A stretch of 64,000 bases of DNA from Ctena decussata (lineage: Eukaryota; Mollusca; Bivalvia; Lucinida; Lucinidae), in contig OZ022501.1 of assembly GCA_963989385.1 (NCBI GenBank), forward strand, positions 89,574,979-89,638,978, read 5' to 3'. This document shows positions 10,171 to 21,794 of this stretch, piece by piece. A program made the position numbers and the translations under genes. Position 1 is the first letter of the stretch, and every line of letters begins with the position of its first letter. The notes beneath the pieces are model-generated. The model was not told the DNA's origin and did no database searches. It saw only the letters and a program-made list of their open reading frames with translations.

Positions 10171-12311
10171 GCAAGTTTGATATTCGTTCAGGATTTCCAG
10201 CCTACTATAAATCCTTATCCCGACGGCTGTACAAAGTACTGGACGATGTTGGAGCTTCCACTCTAGTGAGGGACATGAATGTCAAGATGATGACATCTCG
10301 AGAAATAATCAATTCGATAACTATCAGCCTTAGGGCAAAATTACCAGGGTTAAATCTACAAAGTTCCTTTTATGTATTTGGAAGCTCATTCGAAGGAACA
10401 ACAACACCTGATCTAGACTCTGATATGGACATTGTAGTTGTAAGGGAACTTTTACCTGTGGTGACAAATATCTCAGAATCTCAACAGTACGAGGATTGCC
10501 TTCTCCTTATTCAGGACCACCACACACCACCTGGATATGCTAAACTACAACATGTACTGTACGGTGTGCCGCAGACTCGATCAGTGTTTAGGATGGATGA
10601 TATAGATGCAGAAAATAGACTCGTTTTCCATATGCATAATGAGGCTCGGCCCCCTGGGACAATTTTACATGGCCCCGCATCAACAATTGAAGGGTCAGAC
10701 ACTGTTACCGCAAAGGATTTAGTTTATGCATTGAGATGCAGAACATGGCCTGACTGTGCGTCAGAGTGGTTAACAAGAACACGACAATACAACTATCCAA
10801 CACAGGATCAAATTAACAAATGTTAAGACTTTGGCTTTTTCCTTGTTTACGTCGGCCATCCTAACAGCCGAGAAAAACATTTACAATGGAGAATATCGTT
10901 TTCACTGCAAGAGAGATTGTTGGTCATTAACTTTAATGCTGTCCAGTTGAAGTGCTACGTTCTCGCTAAAATGATAAAGAAAGAGTTTATACATAAAGCT
11001 CTGGGGGAAAAGTCTCTATCGTCATATCACCTTAAAACTTGTTTGTTTTACTTGATAGAAGAAACGCCTGCTGAGTTTTGGGTGGAGCATAACTTGCTTT
11101 ATTGTCTTTGGCACATTCTTAAAAGGATGCTAATTTGGGTTGAAAGAGGAGACTGTCCAAACTACTTTATTCCTGGAGAAAACATGTTTGAAGGGCGAAT
11201 ATCTGAGGAGATGCAACTTAAACTGTGTGATCTGTTACGACGAATTATTGATGCAGACTTTAAGTATTTGGTGACTGTCACATCTGACCACCTTGGAAAT
11301 AGGTACCAAGAGGCCCTTGACTCAGGAGTACTGGCTTCGAGATACCTTCCAGTTGGCAACTTGCTCTGTATTATATATAATCGTGTACGTCAAGTATCGA
11401 GGTCTAGGCTCTATATATTGTGCGGCTACACAGGAAACCGACACAATCATGCAGGTGCTAAAGGACTATATGAGCTAAAATTAAGATTGCTCATGACTGA
11501 AAGAGTAACTGAACACACTGTTGAAGAAGTAGGCCATGCAGTTTCTTTACTTGTACCTTATGTTGATATACAACTCGTGTAAGTGTTGGTAGTTCTAGCC
11601 AAACGTATGTCAAAAAGCAGAGCCTTCATATTCAACCTCCTCACAAGTGAGAAATGGCATGCACTCAGTTTAGAATCAGACATGTTCTCTTCCAAGCTAA
11701 AACAAGCATCTTTGCTGTGTATGCTGGAATATGATGAGATGTCATTAGAGGTTCTAGTTACATTACAAAACCAGATGAGACAGGGACTATCAGTTTGCAA
11801 CTGTTCCGAAAAACGTTTGCCAGATAAACTACAAATAGATAAGCGACTTTTGTCTTTAGCGGTGTCTTCATATGAAGAGGTTATACATCAACACATGATA
11901 CCATGTGTGGTATTTCTGCCAGCTGAACGACTTCTGACACCTCCAGCTCTCTGTTACGAAATGAATAGATCAGTTGATTCCCCGCCTGACAGCAAGGAGT
12001 TCTGGTATGACTGTGCAGTGGTTGATGGGAACGTTCTGCTCTACTACCTTCTCTACCTGAATCACAACCGGCTAGGCTTGGACGCAAACGCGTCAAGAGA
12101 CATAGACAACATTCGGTGGCTAATTAGAACAGATGGTCACCTAGGTCACAGAGAAACAGCTTTAAACCTTCTTGGTTGGATATACAAGGAAAGAGGACTT
12201 GTCGACAGATCCCTGGAATGTTTTCGGGAGTCACTTACCATACAATCTTCACATAATGCAGCGACTCTTCATTTGCAGGACATATGTCGGAATAGAGCGC
12301 GAACATGTTAA
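10171..12311 (+). pseudogene. Mab-21/cGAS-like protein with TPR tail, two in-frame stops
   Basis: One reading frame runs for over 2.1 kb with no frameshift but is interrupted by TAA at 10824-10826 and 11580-11582 before its terminal TAA at 12309-12311. Segment 1 holds the nucleotidyltransferase signature: YVFGSSFEG with the GSS at about 10380-10388, then DLDSDMDIVVV, whose D-x-D lies about 12 residues later. Segment 2 carries the Mab-21 core, including WRISFSLQERL, VQLKCYVLAKMIKKEF (about 10941-10988) and SSYHLKTCLFYLIE. Segment 3 ends in a TPR-like helix pair (ALNLLGWIYKERGLVDRSLE, about 12150-12210). Family members sense nucleic acid and make cyclic dinucleotides, or have lost activity. Similarity continues straight across both stops, so the stops look like nonsense mutations. 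Alternatives are assembly error or a copy expressing only short products. The family is known to be expanded in bivalves. The 5' exon was not found. Confidence 0.85.
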
Positions 12312-12349
12312 ATGGAGAGACATTCATAAGCATTGCTTACATGAAGCAC

Positions 12350-12355
12350 AATAAA
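12350..12355 (+). promoter_or_regulatory. Polyadenylation signal AATAAA
   Basis: AATAAA lies 39 bases after the last stop of the Mab-21-like gene, well placed for 3' end formation. It supports 12309-12311 as the original gene end. Confidence 0.6.
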
Positions 12356-12559
12356 CGTTGTATCATCATCCCGTCATAGAAGAGATTTTTGCAAATAGTG
12401 TAGACCAAGATCAGACGCCACAGATCGGGATATCTCATCTTAGGCTACACTTTTTGCATCAAACACGGGAATTTCGGAGAAACAAATAATCCTATGCAAA
12501 GCAGACACCACTTATCTTAAAAGAGCTGTACCTAAAGCCGATAGTCTCACTAATTAAGG

Positions 12560-12740
12560 GGAATTGGTATACTTTAAGGGGAAGCAACTCTGCCATTGTC
12601 AGTTGTGTCAAATTTCATTCTTGGCACGCTTTTAAATGGGGGTCAAATCTTAAAAGAAAGAATTTGCTCCCGAAGGAGCAAATTCTTTCCTTTAAGAGTA
12701 GACCTATTTGGAAGGGCATTGTCATCATAGAAAGTAATGT
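12560..12740. repeat. Dispersed element with gaagcaactctgccatt and an internal hairpin
   Basis: The words ggggaagcaactctgccatt, aaagaatttgctccNNNNggagcaaattcttt (a strong hairpin) and agggcattgtcatc recur at 18430-18640, with shorter remnants near 6400 and 9300. It is non-coding. The remainder of 12360-13440 shows no gene. Confidence 0.55.
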
Positions 12741-13449
12741 AGAAGTCACAAAATTCGTAAAATAGCGGAAAAAACGGAGATATACCCATACATCATAAAT
12801 GTGAACTACGGCGTCGTGCTAAATCATATTTTCAGACATGCGGACAGCGCATGCTCAGACCGCTCCTTCTCATGTGCAGTCTGCTATAGACATTAACTGG
12901 ACAATGTTAAATCCAAATGCGAATAGGGCAAACATGTAACTGATCGCATAATCGCACAGAGTATTGTCAGTATGCGCAAACATAATGTGTCTTCAGACTG
13001 TTCGTACGACAGGGCTCACACTGGTCTGACACCCATAGCTGGCAACGAACACAACGTACAGGAAACAACGTAAAATTGCTGTTTTCTGTCATCAAAGTGA
13101 GTTTGTGTAGTCTCAAGGACCATCTGACTTCCAGTTCCTGAAATAGGAATCAGAAGTTTTGCTGAATCGATTTGCATATTTAGTAAATTCTTAAAGAAAC
13201 ATATTTTCGGGCCATAGCGTCAACTGCATAAAAATTAATGGAGAAACTTAATTTTTGCACCGTGTTTATACCCGACGGAATGCGTTTGACTCAATGGTCT
13301 AACAAACTGTCTGGTCCGTAAGAATAATATTTTGAAAGAGTTAAAGAAAAAGAATGAGTTTGTAGTCTGCAAATTTCGTTGACATGTACATTGCTTCACG
13401 TTACCTAATATGAATGCCAGACCAGTATGATGCTGTTAGTGATTCTTTT

Positions 13450-13575
13450 TGTTTTAAGCTGCAAAGTCTGTAACTTTTTATTTTTTATTTTTAGAATTAA
13501 GGTTTCTAATTTTTTACAACACAGAAACATAGCTAAGATTCGGGTATACATTTCACCAATTTCATAAACCTTAAG
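13450..13575. repeat. Dispersed repeat shared with 56725-56850
   Basis: The order gctgcaaagtctgtaac, ttttatttttNgaatta, ggtttctaatttt, acacagNaaNatagcta, attcgggtata, atttcac is shared with 56725-56850 on the same strand. No coding potential is seen. Confidence 0.6.
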
Positions 13576-16500
13576 CTAGTATCTCACTGGGATGCGACAA
13601 CTGGCGACTAGTTTGAGACAAAGATTTGCGATAAAATCCGCGACTTTGCGACATTTTTCATATTTGGGTCTCACTGAAATGGTGATTACGACATATTTGC
13701 GAGTGTCGCGCGAATGTCGCACGAATGTCGTACGATTATCTCACGAATCTTGCCCAAATTCGCCTGGAGTTCGCACACAGGTCGCGCGACAGTCGTGCGA
13801 CGTTCGTGAGACACTCGTGCGACGTTCGCACAATAAAATTGCGATTATTTCTCTCGTGCGACTGTGTCACGATACTATCGCGAACGTCGCACGACTGTCG
13901 TGCGAATGTCGTGCAACAGTCGTACGATGATTTTGCGAGAAAATGAGAACCTATTGACACTCCAGCAACTTTTTAATCATCAGACGTCAGAAAGATGGAT
14001 ATTGTGTTTTATCATAAAATATGGGGTGGTTCAGCCAGAACTAAGCCAGTACATTCGGTGGGCGTCCTTCCATTGGTACTGTTTCTCACTCTCAATGCCC
14101 AGTTTCTTTTTCTTTCTTGTTTCACCCGTCAGAGAAACCGTGGGAGCTCCCGAGCTCTCGTCGTCGGAGGGAACAGGAGCTGGGACTGTTTCGGCTTCCT
14201 GTGTTGTGGTTTGATGGCCGGGTGCAGTGGCAGCCCTACCCCTACCTCGCCCTTTTCTGACCTTTGCTGGCATGATGCTCATGTTGGAACTGAATGAGTG
14301 CAAACTGTTTGCGAGGAACATAATTGTTCGAGTCACGTGGGACGTAAATACGAACCATTCACGACACTTTTGCGACATTGCGAGTAATTTAAGACACTCG
14401 CACGAATGTCGTACGATTATCTCACGAATCTTGCCCAAATTCGCCTGGAGTTCGCACACAGGTCGCGCGACAGTCGTGCGACGTTCGTGAGACACTCGTG
14501 CGACGTTCGCACAATAAAATTGCAATTATTTCTCTCGTGCGACTGTGTCACGATACTATCGCGAACGTCGCACGACTGTCGTGCGAATGTCGTGCAACAG
14601 TCGTACGATGATTTTGCGAGAAAATGAGAACCTATTGACACTCCAGCAACTTTTTAATCATCAGACGTCAGAAAGATGGATATTGTGTTTTATCATAAAA
14701 TATGGGGTGGTTCAGCCAGAACTAAGCCAGTACATTCGGTGGGCGTCCTTCCATTGGTACTGTTTCTCACTCTCAATGCCCAGTTTCTTTTTCTTTCTTG
14801 TTTCACCCGTCAGAGAAACCGTGGGAGCTCCCGAGCTCTCGTCGTCGGAGGGAACAGGAGCTGGGACTGTTTCGGCTTCCTGTGTTGTGGTTTGATGGCC
14901 GGGTGCAGTGGCAGCCCTACCCCTACCTCGCCCTTTTCTGACCTTTGCTGGCATGATGCTCATGTTGGAACTGAATGAGTGCAAACTGTTTGCGAGGAAC
15001 ATAATTGTTCGAGTCACGTGGGACGTAAATACGAACCATTCACGACACTTTTGCGACATTGCGAGTAATTTAAGACACTCGCACGAATGTCGTACGATTA
15101 TCTCACGAATCTTGCCCAAATTCGCCTGGAGTTCGCACACAGGTCGCGCGACAGTCGTGCGACGTTCGTGAGACACTCGTGCGACGTTCGCACAATAAAA
15201 TTGCAATTATTTCTCTCGTGCGACTGTGTCACGATACTATCGCGAACGTCGCACGACTGTCGTGCGAATGTCGTGCAACAGTCGTACGATGATTTTGCGA
15301 GAAAATGAGAACCTATTGACACTCCAGCAACTTTTTAATCATCAGACGTCAGAAAGATGGATATTTTGTTTTATCATAAAATATGGGGTGGTTCAGCCAG
15401 AACTAAGCCAATACATTCGGTGGGCGTCCTTCCATTGGTACTGTTTCTCACTCTCAATGCCCAGTTTCTTTTTCTTTCTTGTTTCACCCGTCAGAGAAAC
15501 CGTGGGAGCTCCCGAGCTCTCGTCGTCGGAGGGAACAGGAGCTGGGACTGTTTCGGCTTCCTGTGTTGTGGTTTGATGGCCGGGTGCAGTGGCAGCCCTA
15601 CCCCTACCTCGCCCTTTTCTGACCTTTGCTGGCATGATGCCCATGTTGGAACTGAATGAGTGCAAACTGTTTGCGAGGAACATAATTGTCCGAGTCACGT
15701 GGGACGTAAATACGAACCATTCACGACACTTTTGCGACATTGCGTGTAATTTAAGACACTCGCACGATAGTCGTAAGATATTCGTACGAATGTCTCACGA
15801 CGTTCGCGCGAAAGTTACTCAGTTTTATTTGCTCGCAATTTAGTCGCGGAAGTGTCTTTTTTATGTCGCAATTTGTTCGCAATATAGTCTTATTTATCTC
15901 GCAAATTTTTCGTTTTTACGGTCATTGCGACTCGCCGGGAACTAAATTGCGATGGGTCCGCGACGTGTTCGCGACACCCGCGACTATGTTGCGACTATAT
16001 TGCGAGAAATTTTGTCGCATAAAAAAGTTTTACATGTAAAGCCCCTATCTCACTGGGATGCGACAGTTTGCGACTGATTGCGAATTGAATTCGCGGATGA
16101 GTCTCAAAACTGTCTTGAAACGTTCGCGGGGATTCGCAATATCCTCGCGTGAGTCGCAAACTGGCGCAAACGGTTCGCATTGTCGCACAAAAAAGTTTTA
16201 CATGTAAAACTTTTTTATGCGACAAAATTTCTCGCAATATAGTCGCAACATAGTCGCAAAGTCATCGCGGGTGTCGCGAACACGTCGCAGACCCATCGCA
16301 ATTTAGTTTCCGGCGAGTCGCAATGACCGTGAACACGAAAAATTTGCGAAATAAATAAGACTTTATTGCGATCAAATTGCGACATAAATAAGACACTGCC
16401 GCGACTAAATTGCGAGCAAATAAAACTGAGTAACTTTCGCGCGAACGTCGTGAGACATTCGTACGAATATCTTACGACTATCGTGCGAGTGTCTTAAATT

Positions 16501-17036
16501 GCTCGCAATGTCGCAAAAGTGTCGTGAAAGCTTCGTATTTTCGTCCCACGTGACTCGGACTATTATGTTTCTCGCAAACAGTTTGCACTCATTCAGTTCC
16601 AACATGGGCATCATGCCACCAAAGGTCAGAAAAGGGCGAGGCAGGGGTAGGGCTGCCACTGCACCCGGCCATAAAACCACCACAGGAAGTCGAAACAGTC
16701 CCAGCCCCTGTTCCCTCCGACGACGAGAGCTCGGGAGCTCCCACGGTTTCACTGACGGGTGAAACAAGGAAGAAAAGGAAATCGGGCATTGAGAGTGAGA
16801 AACAGTACCCTTGGAAGGATGCCCACCAGAATGTACTGGCTGAGTTCTGGCTGAACCACCCCATATTTTATGATAAAACACAATATCCATCTTCTGACGT
16901 CTGATGATTAAGAAATTGATGGAATGTCAATAGGTTCTCATTTTCTCGCAAAATCATCGTACGACTGTTGCACGACCTTCGCACGACAGTCGTGCGACGT
17001 TCGCGAGAGTATCGTGACACAGTCGCACGAGAGATC
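13575..17036. mobile_element. tcg/cga-rich transposon array with inverted arm
   Basis: The left boundary reads tatctcactgggatgcgaca, and the same word recurs at about 16047. Three tandem units of 681 bp (about 13720-14400, 14401-15081, 15082-15762) differ by only a few bases. A tail at 15763-16030 is repeated inverted at about 16190-16490, and a single inverted copy of the unit fills 16490-17036. Dense short words (tcgtgcgac, cgcacgac) act as subterminal repeats. Ordinary gene-like open frames here are by-products of this composition, except the transposon ORF listed separately. Confidence 0.8.
16601..16910 (+). pseudogene. Decayed transposon ORF, MADF-like fragment
   Basis: In the single inverted copy, the plus strand reads a start (MPPKVRKGRGRGRAATAPGH), a Ser/Pro/Asp-rich linker, a basic stretch (ETRKKRKSGIESEKQ) and AEFWLNHPIFYDKTQ. 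The last resembles the first helix of MADF or Myb/SANT-like DNA-binding domains (aromatic, then HP, then YDK). The parts lie in two frames, so this copy is frameshifted between the start and the linker. The three tandem copies (minus strand, at about 13995-14280 and each +681) are frameshifted near the MADF-like end instead. No copy is intact. MADF assignment is inference from one short motif. Confidence 0.45.
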
Positions 17037-17208
17037 GCTTGTCAAGGCACTGCGTGCTATCATTCGCGCAAGCCCAGTTCTAAAGCGACATGATTATGTT
17101 ATCTCTCCCATTATCAGGTGGAATTAGCAGCAGATGCATGATAACAAGGATTTTTGTAGAAATATTAATAGTTTATTGTAAAAGGTATAACAATTTGAGG
17201 ATAGTATT

Positions 17209-17570
17209 ACTGTAAAATATGGTATGGTGTGATGGATTGGTATGTGTTTGGTATGAAAATCCTATACCATACCACATATCATACCAAACGACCATACCAA
17301 AAGTATTATGGGTGATTTTGTTAACATTGTTGTCAAGCATTTGATAATGATGGGTGTAATGCTTATATAGAGGTGATCTTGTAACATTGTTTACATGCAT
17401 TTAATGATGATGGGTATAATCCTTATATCAAGGTCTGACTGCTATCGACTTTCAGAGATTACAGATCTAGATTAAACTACAGGCCACTGGTATGTGCTAT
17501 GGTATGAGATTTTCATACCATACCACATACCAATCCATCATGTCATACCATATTTTACTGTATGCTATAG
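17209..17570. repeat. Inverted repeat of ggtatg/cataccat words
   Basis: The left arm (taaaatatggtatggtgtg, ggattggtatgtg, gaaaatcctataccatacc) is complementary to the right arm (ggtatgagattttcatacc, cacataccaatccatca, cataccatatttta). It is probably a hairpin-type element. The 17340-17420 interior contains a short direct repeat (aatgatgatgggt, cttatat). Confidence 0.6.
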
Positions 17571-17838
17571 AATACCTACCTGTATGGATAACGAACGTCA
17601 AAAACGTACAGTGAGTGTAGAGTCTAGGCCCAGACCAGACACTGCGGCACACAGCGTCATATTATCATATTAGCCATGTTGCTGGCGAATAGCATGATGA
17701 ATGGAGAGGGCAATAACATAATGTTGTAAGCATCTGTAGCCCGGATCTGAACAATGAAAATATGTTTAAACTATCAGGGATTATACTGTTTTAGATAAGA
17801 TACAGGACTCTCCGGAAAAAGTCAAATCAGACACCTGG

Positions 17839-18078
17839 CCTCAAGGTTATCAAACTTTTTTCATGTTCAACTCAGCTGAGCATGGAATTTTCTCTGCTGA
17901 TAAATATGAAAATGCCAACTAATGTTGGCATTTTCATATTCACAAGCAGAGAAAAATTCATACTCAACTAAACTGAGAAAGAAAACAACTGTACTTATCA
18001 GTAATTTGCTACTTTATTAGCAGGTAAAATTTCATGCTCAGCTGAGTTGAGCATAAAAAAGTTTTATAACCTCGGGTC
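17839..18078. mobile_element. Hairpin MITE, cgaggttataaaac family
   Basis: The ends caaggttatcaaacttttttc and aagttttataacctcggg are complementary. The inner words ctcagctgagcatg, gcagagaaaa, ttggcattttcatatt and gcatgctcagctgag make the whole unit self-complementary. Full relatives lie at 27097, 28067 and 42146. Confidence 0.8.
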
Positions 18079-18429
18079 CTGTACTAATGAAAACAGACCT
18101 GTCTGGAATATTAGGGAAACGAATCGATAGGCATTAATTTGCTTTGTTAATTTGGAATATAAGAACGGTTTAAAACCGCCACGGCATATAAGGAAATACA
18201 CCTTACAATATGTGCGAACAGCAAATACTTGGACCAGCCTGTGTATTCGAACTGTCTTATCAGTAGCTTTCCTAGGGCCACCAACAATATATTAATCATG
18301 AACACTCAATGAAGTGAGAATCGAATAATCTGAGAAACGGTGAAGATTATGCAGGCTTGAGGCTTCACTGTCACACATGCTGTTACATAGTTACGTGTTC
18401 TCATGACATTACTAAAACACATGTCGCAA

Positions 18430-18650
18430 TGTAGGTTACTTCCCTTAACAAATTTTATTCATGGAAGTATCCCTGCCATTCTCAATTTTTCCTCCCTTTT
18501 CAGCGAGGTCTACTCTTAAAGAAAAGAATTTGCTCCTTGAGGAGCAAATTCTTTTCTATAAGAGAAGACCTCAATTTTGAAAGGCCTCAATTTGAAAGGG
18601 CTTTGTCATCCAGGGAAGCAAACAGGAAGTCACTTAGGTTATTCCCCTTG
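18430..18650. repeat. Dispersed element with internal aaagaatttgctcc hairpin
   Basis: Same word order as 12560-12740: tgccatt, gaatttgctccttgaggagcaaattc, agggctttgtcatcc, gaagtcac. It is non-coding. Confidence 0.55.
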
Positions 18651-18799
18651 TAACAATGACGGGGAAAAAAATTACCTGAAAATGCGGCAACTGAATTATA
18701 GGGGAAATAAAGTGAAGCAGCTTATTGCCTCCTTTTGCAGAATAATTATTTCTCTTACTGCATTGGTTTTTGTATCGTAGTTCAACCTCCTTAGCACAT

Positions 18800-19400
18800 C
18801 TGAGTCGAAGGCTCCGGGCCGCTTAAAGGTAGGCAGTCTTTTGTCCGTCCGTTCGATAACATTTTAAATGAATCCATTATTTACATACGTCGATTGTTAT
18901 ACATAGAAAGAAGTCTGAAATTATAGAAATTGTTTCATATATGATTGGCTGTATTTTGTAAATACTGAAGAATTTTGTGTGTTTGCTTCCCTCTTAATAC
19001 TTATAAAGATTAAAATTACATTTAGAAATAAGGCTACAAAGCCAACGGTACCGCCTAACAAGACAAGACCACAGGGGGAAAAGATGATGAGCGACGAATA
19101 GCAAAACAAGTTTACAACCTTTTTCAAATTTAAAGCCCAGTATACAAGATCATTTTTCTTGCACAACTTTTTCTTGTACAGGAAAAGTGACCAAGAAAAA
19201 AAAATGATTGGTGTTTACACAGTACAGGATTTTAATAATCAAACATGGTGTTTGCCTAAAATAATATATAGTAAGTGAATAATATAGCCATCAAACATGT
19301 ATTTTGTAAATATTTTGTGTGAAAAGATAAAATGCAAGTACTGTTTTTACATTATGACCGGAAATTATTGAGCATTGCCTATTTCACAGTCTGTTAATCC
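18800..19400. other. No gene recognised
   Basis: A short gtccgtccgttcg fragment near 18848 belongs to the dispersed repeat seen in full at 28397. The rest is AT-rich sequence. The 81-residue minus-strand frame has hydrophobic runs but no recognisable motif. Confidence 0.5.
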
Positions 19401-19407
19401 TAGTAGG

Positions 19408-19620
19408 AGACAGTCGGGTAACTTCGGACAGCGGGTAACTTCGGACAGTGACATTTTACATTATATTATATGTCAGTTGTCTGGAACTAAAACAAAACGA
19501 TAACTGACCAAACAATGCAAATCCTGATGAGACGGCTCATGATGAGCCGTCTCATCTGGATTTTCACTGTTTGCAATGGTATGTCCGAATTTACCCACAT
19601 ATCCGAAGTTACCCGACTCT
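19408..19620. mobile_element. MITE with gtcgggtaacttcggaca ends
   Basis: The left end agtcgggtaacttcggaca and right end tatccgaagttacccgact are inverted repeats. Inside lies the 65-bp hairpin unit (aaacaatgcaaatcctgatg, gacggctcatgatgagccgtc, cactgtttgc). The same compound arrangement recurs at 36132-36323. Confidence 0.75.
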
Positions 19621-19846
19621 CCCCTAGTTTCAGTAAATCATTTACATGGTGGAATATTATGACAGGAATGTGATAAATAATTTTTAGCTATAATATTTTG
19701 TTTTACCAATATTTTCAGTAATTTATGGCAATTTGTTGGACCAAAGGATCTAAAATGGCAAAATAAGATGGATTTATGACAACTTTTCAGAAGTGTTAGT
19801 CTTCGAAATGGCGGCACTCTCGCCAGTGTTTGCAAGGAACAAATTT

Positions 19847-19954
19847 CCCAGCGGGCACATGACGTCGTAATGACGTCGTACTGACGTCGACGCGACGTCA
19901 TTACGTCGCATCGACGTCAGTTCGACGTCATTTCAACGTCGTGTGCCTGCTAGG
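19847..19954. mobile_element. Palindromic cccagcgggcacatgacgtc element
   Basis: A 108-bp unit made of repeated (n)gacgtc words, bounded by cccagcgggcacatgacgtc and its approximate complement (gtgtgcctgctagg). Two more copies lie at 23947-24046 and 24667-24774. Confidence 0.8.
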
Positions 19955-20439
19955 AAGACTATTCCGCCATTTTTTTAATTTTTTTTTCATTTCTGCTCTA
20001 AAGACAAAGCAGATAATATGGAATTATAAAGAATGACTTAGCTATGGATTTTTAAATTGAGGAAATTCTTTCCTTTAAAAATAATGCATAAAGTATAGAA
20101 TCGCCGAGCAGGGCGTATCACATTTCATTGCGCGAGTAGTTACAGATAATTCAAGCTCGTGAAAGCTGTCAAATCCAATGGGCAAGACAGAATTTTCCAG
20201 CATCGCTAAAAATAGAACAAACTCTGTCTTGTAGGTAAGAAAACTTCTCGAGCATCGGATAAAACACAGGTCTTTATCTGGTATGTAAGAAATGAAATTC
20301 CTTACTCTCCAAACCAAGCCACAAGGACATTGGACCTTTGGAAGCATCACCTGCTTATTATAATTCACCCGCCGTATCTATGTATCAGTGGAAAAAGTGA
20401 GTGAAAAAGAAAGTCCGGTATTTAAAAGCTTAACTTAGC

Positions 20440-20646
20440 TTAGGCTAAGGCCGTCAAATCGAAAATTAGTTTAGAAGCGGCCACAATGAAAGGGTCAACG
20501 AGGTCATGGTGTCTCCCAGAAAACGTTTTAACTGTGGACACAAGCTTTACTTTCTGATAACCCTGTGCCAACAGTTTACGGGTGAGCAGCTTCCCTCTTT
20601 CAACAAAGTCTTGATATTTGAAACAGGCTCTAGGGATTTTTACCAT
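20440..20646 (-). pseudogene. Reverse transcriptase C-terminal remnant
   Basis: The minus strand encodes RACFKYQDFVERGKLLTRKL followed by LLAQGYQKVKL and FSGRHHDLVDPF. This matches the region just downstream of the RT domain in retroelements common in bivalve and cnidarian genomes (typically RACxxYxDFxxRxxLLTxKLL...GRHHDLV). About 68 codons survive, with no catalytic YADD region nearby, so it is a fossil fragment. Family recognition is from memory of such sequences, not a search. Confidence 0.6.
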
Positions 20647-21260
20647 ATATGGGCGTAGCTGCCATCTTGGTCATTTGACCAAGACCATCTGAATTAACTT
20701 TGATGGGCCGGCATTCCTGGTGCTACATACCATGCTACAATATCATTGGGTCTTTGGTTATCGAGAAGAAGATTTTGAAGGGAATTTACCATATATTGGC
20801 ATGGTGGCCATCTTGGTCATGTGACCAAGAAAATCTGCGCAAACTTTTGTTCCCCTGACCCAGTAGAGATCCATATAAAATGTGGCCTTAATTCGCCCAG
20901 TGGCTGCAGAGGAGATGTTTGAAAATGTTGACGGGCCTTAGAATCTCAATGACCTTGAACAAAAGTCAAAGAATGACCTTGACCTTTAGCAACATGATAC
21001 CTTCGCTTGGTCACTGGGCCTTTGGTTCTGGAGAAGATTTTCGAAGGGGTTTTTAACATATATTGGCATGGTGGCCGTCTTGGTCATGTGACCAAGGCCT
21101 TTTGCGCAAATTTTGGTTTCTCTGACCCAGTAAAGCTTTATATAAAATATGGCTTCAATCCGCCCAGTGGCTTTAGAGAAGAAGATGGTTGAAGATGTTG
21201 ATGGGCTACAGAATCTCAATAACCTTGAACAAAAGTCAAAGAATGACCTTGACCTTTATC
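20640..21260. repeat. Fragments of the ccatatatgg/ttggtcatgtgacc dispersed repeat
   Basis: Tandem partial copies carry the words taccatatatgggc, ggccatcttggtcatgtgac, gaccttgaacaaaagtcaaa and gaatgaccttgacctt. This is the reverse orientation of the element at 28397-30347. Open frames inside are not genes. Confidence 0.7.
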
Positions 21261-21556
21261 AACATAATCATTTGCTCATTTAGCTTACCATATACATGTA
21301 TACCAAATTTTAAATCTTAGACTTAAATAGTTTCTGAAAAAAATCCATTGTTTAAGCATTTTCCCATAAAAAACATAAAGTACCAAAGTTGAACTTGCCA
21401 CAAATGAGGCTCGTAGGCTATTTCGCCCAAGAAAATTTGTAGCTTCACAATATAATTGCAGCTTTTCAAATTTTGAGTTCATGGACAGTAGTTGCTTATA
21501 ATATTTATGTTATTTCTTAGAAAGAAAACTGGTAAATAGCAAGATTTTCATAAAAT

Positions 21557-21792
21557 GAGCCGCGACGTGAGAAAACCAACAAAGTGGTTATGCGCCCAGC
21601 GCAGACTCAGATCAGCCTGGGCATCCGCCCAGTCTGATCAGAGTCTTCGCTGTCCGCATGGAGGTAGCCTAGACCCTTAGCTACCCTTTGAGCACTTAAC
21701 GAAGAGTCTGGTGAAACTGGGCGGCTGCCCAGGCTGTTCTGAGTCTGCGCTGGGCGCACAACCACTTTGTTGGTTTTCTCACGTCGCGGCCC
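21557..21792. mobile_element. MITE, GAGCCGCGAC family, copy 2
   Basis: The ends gagccgcgacgtgagaaaa and ttttctcacgtcgcggc match, with the usual interior (cgcagactcagatcagcctg, gcatccgcccag). It is a full-length hairpin unit. Confidence 0.85.
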
Positions 21793-21794
21793 AA

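Noticed and set aside
13575..15762. CRISPR-like array
   Set aside because: The regular repeats are long (681 bp) tandem units with no spacers, in a eukaryotic genome.
13592..15843. Overlapping open frames on both strands repeating every 681 bp
   Set aside because: They are generated by the low-stop tcg/cga-rich array. Only the MADF-like fragment has protein-like content, and it is frameshifted.
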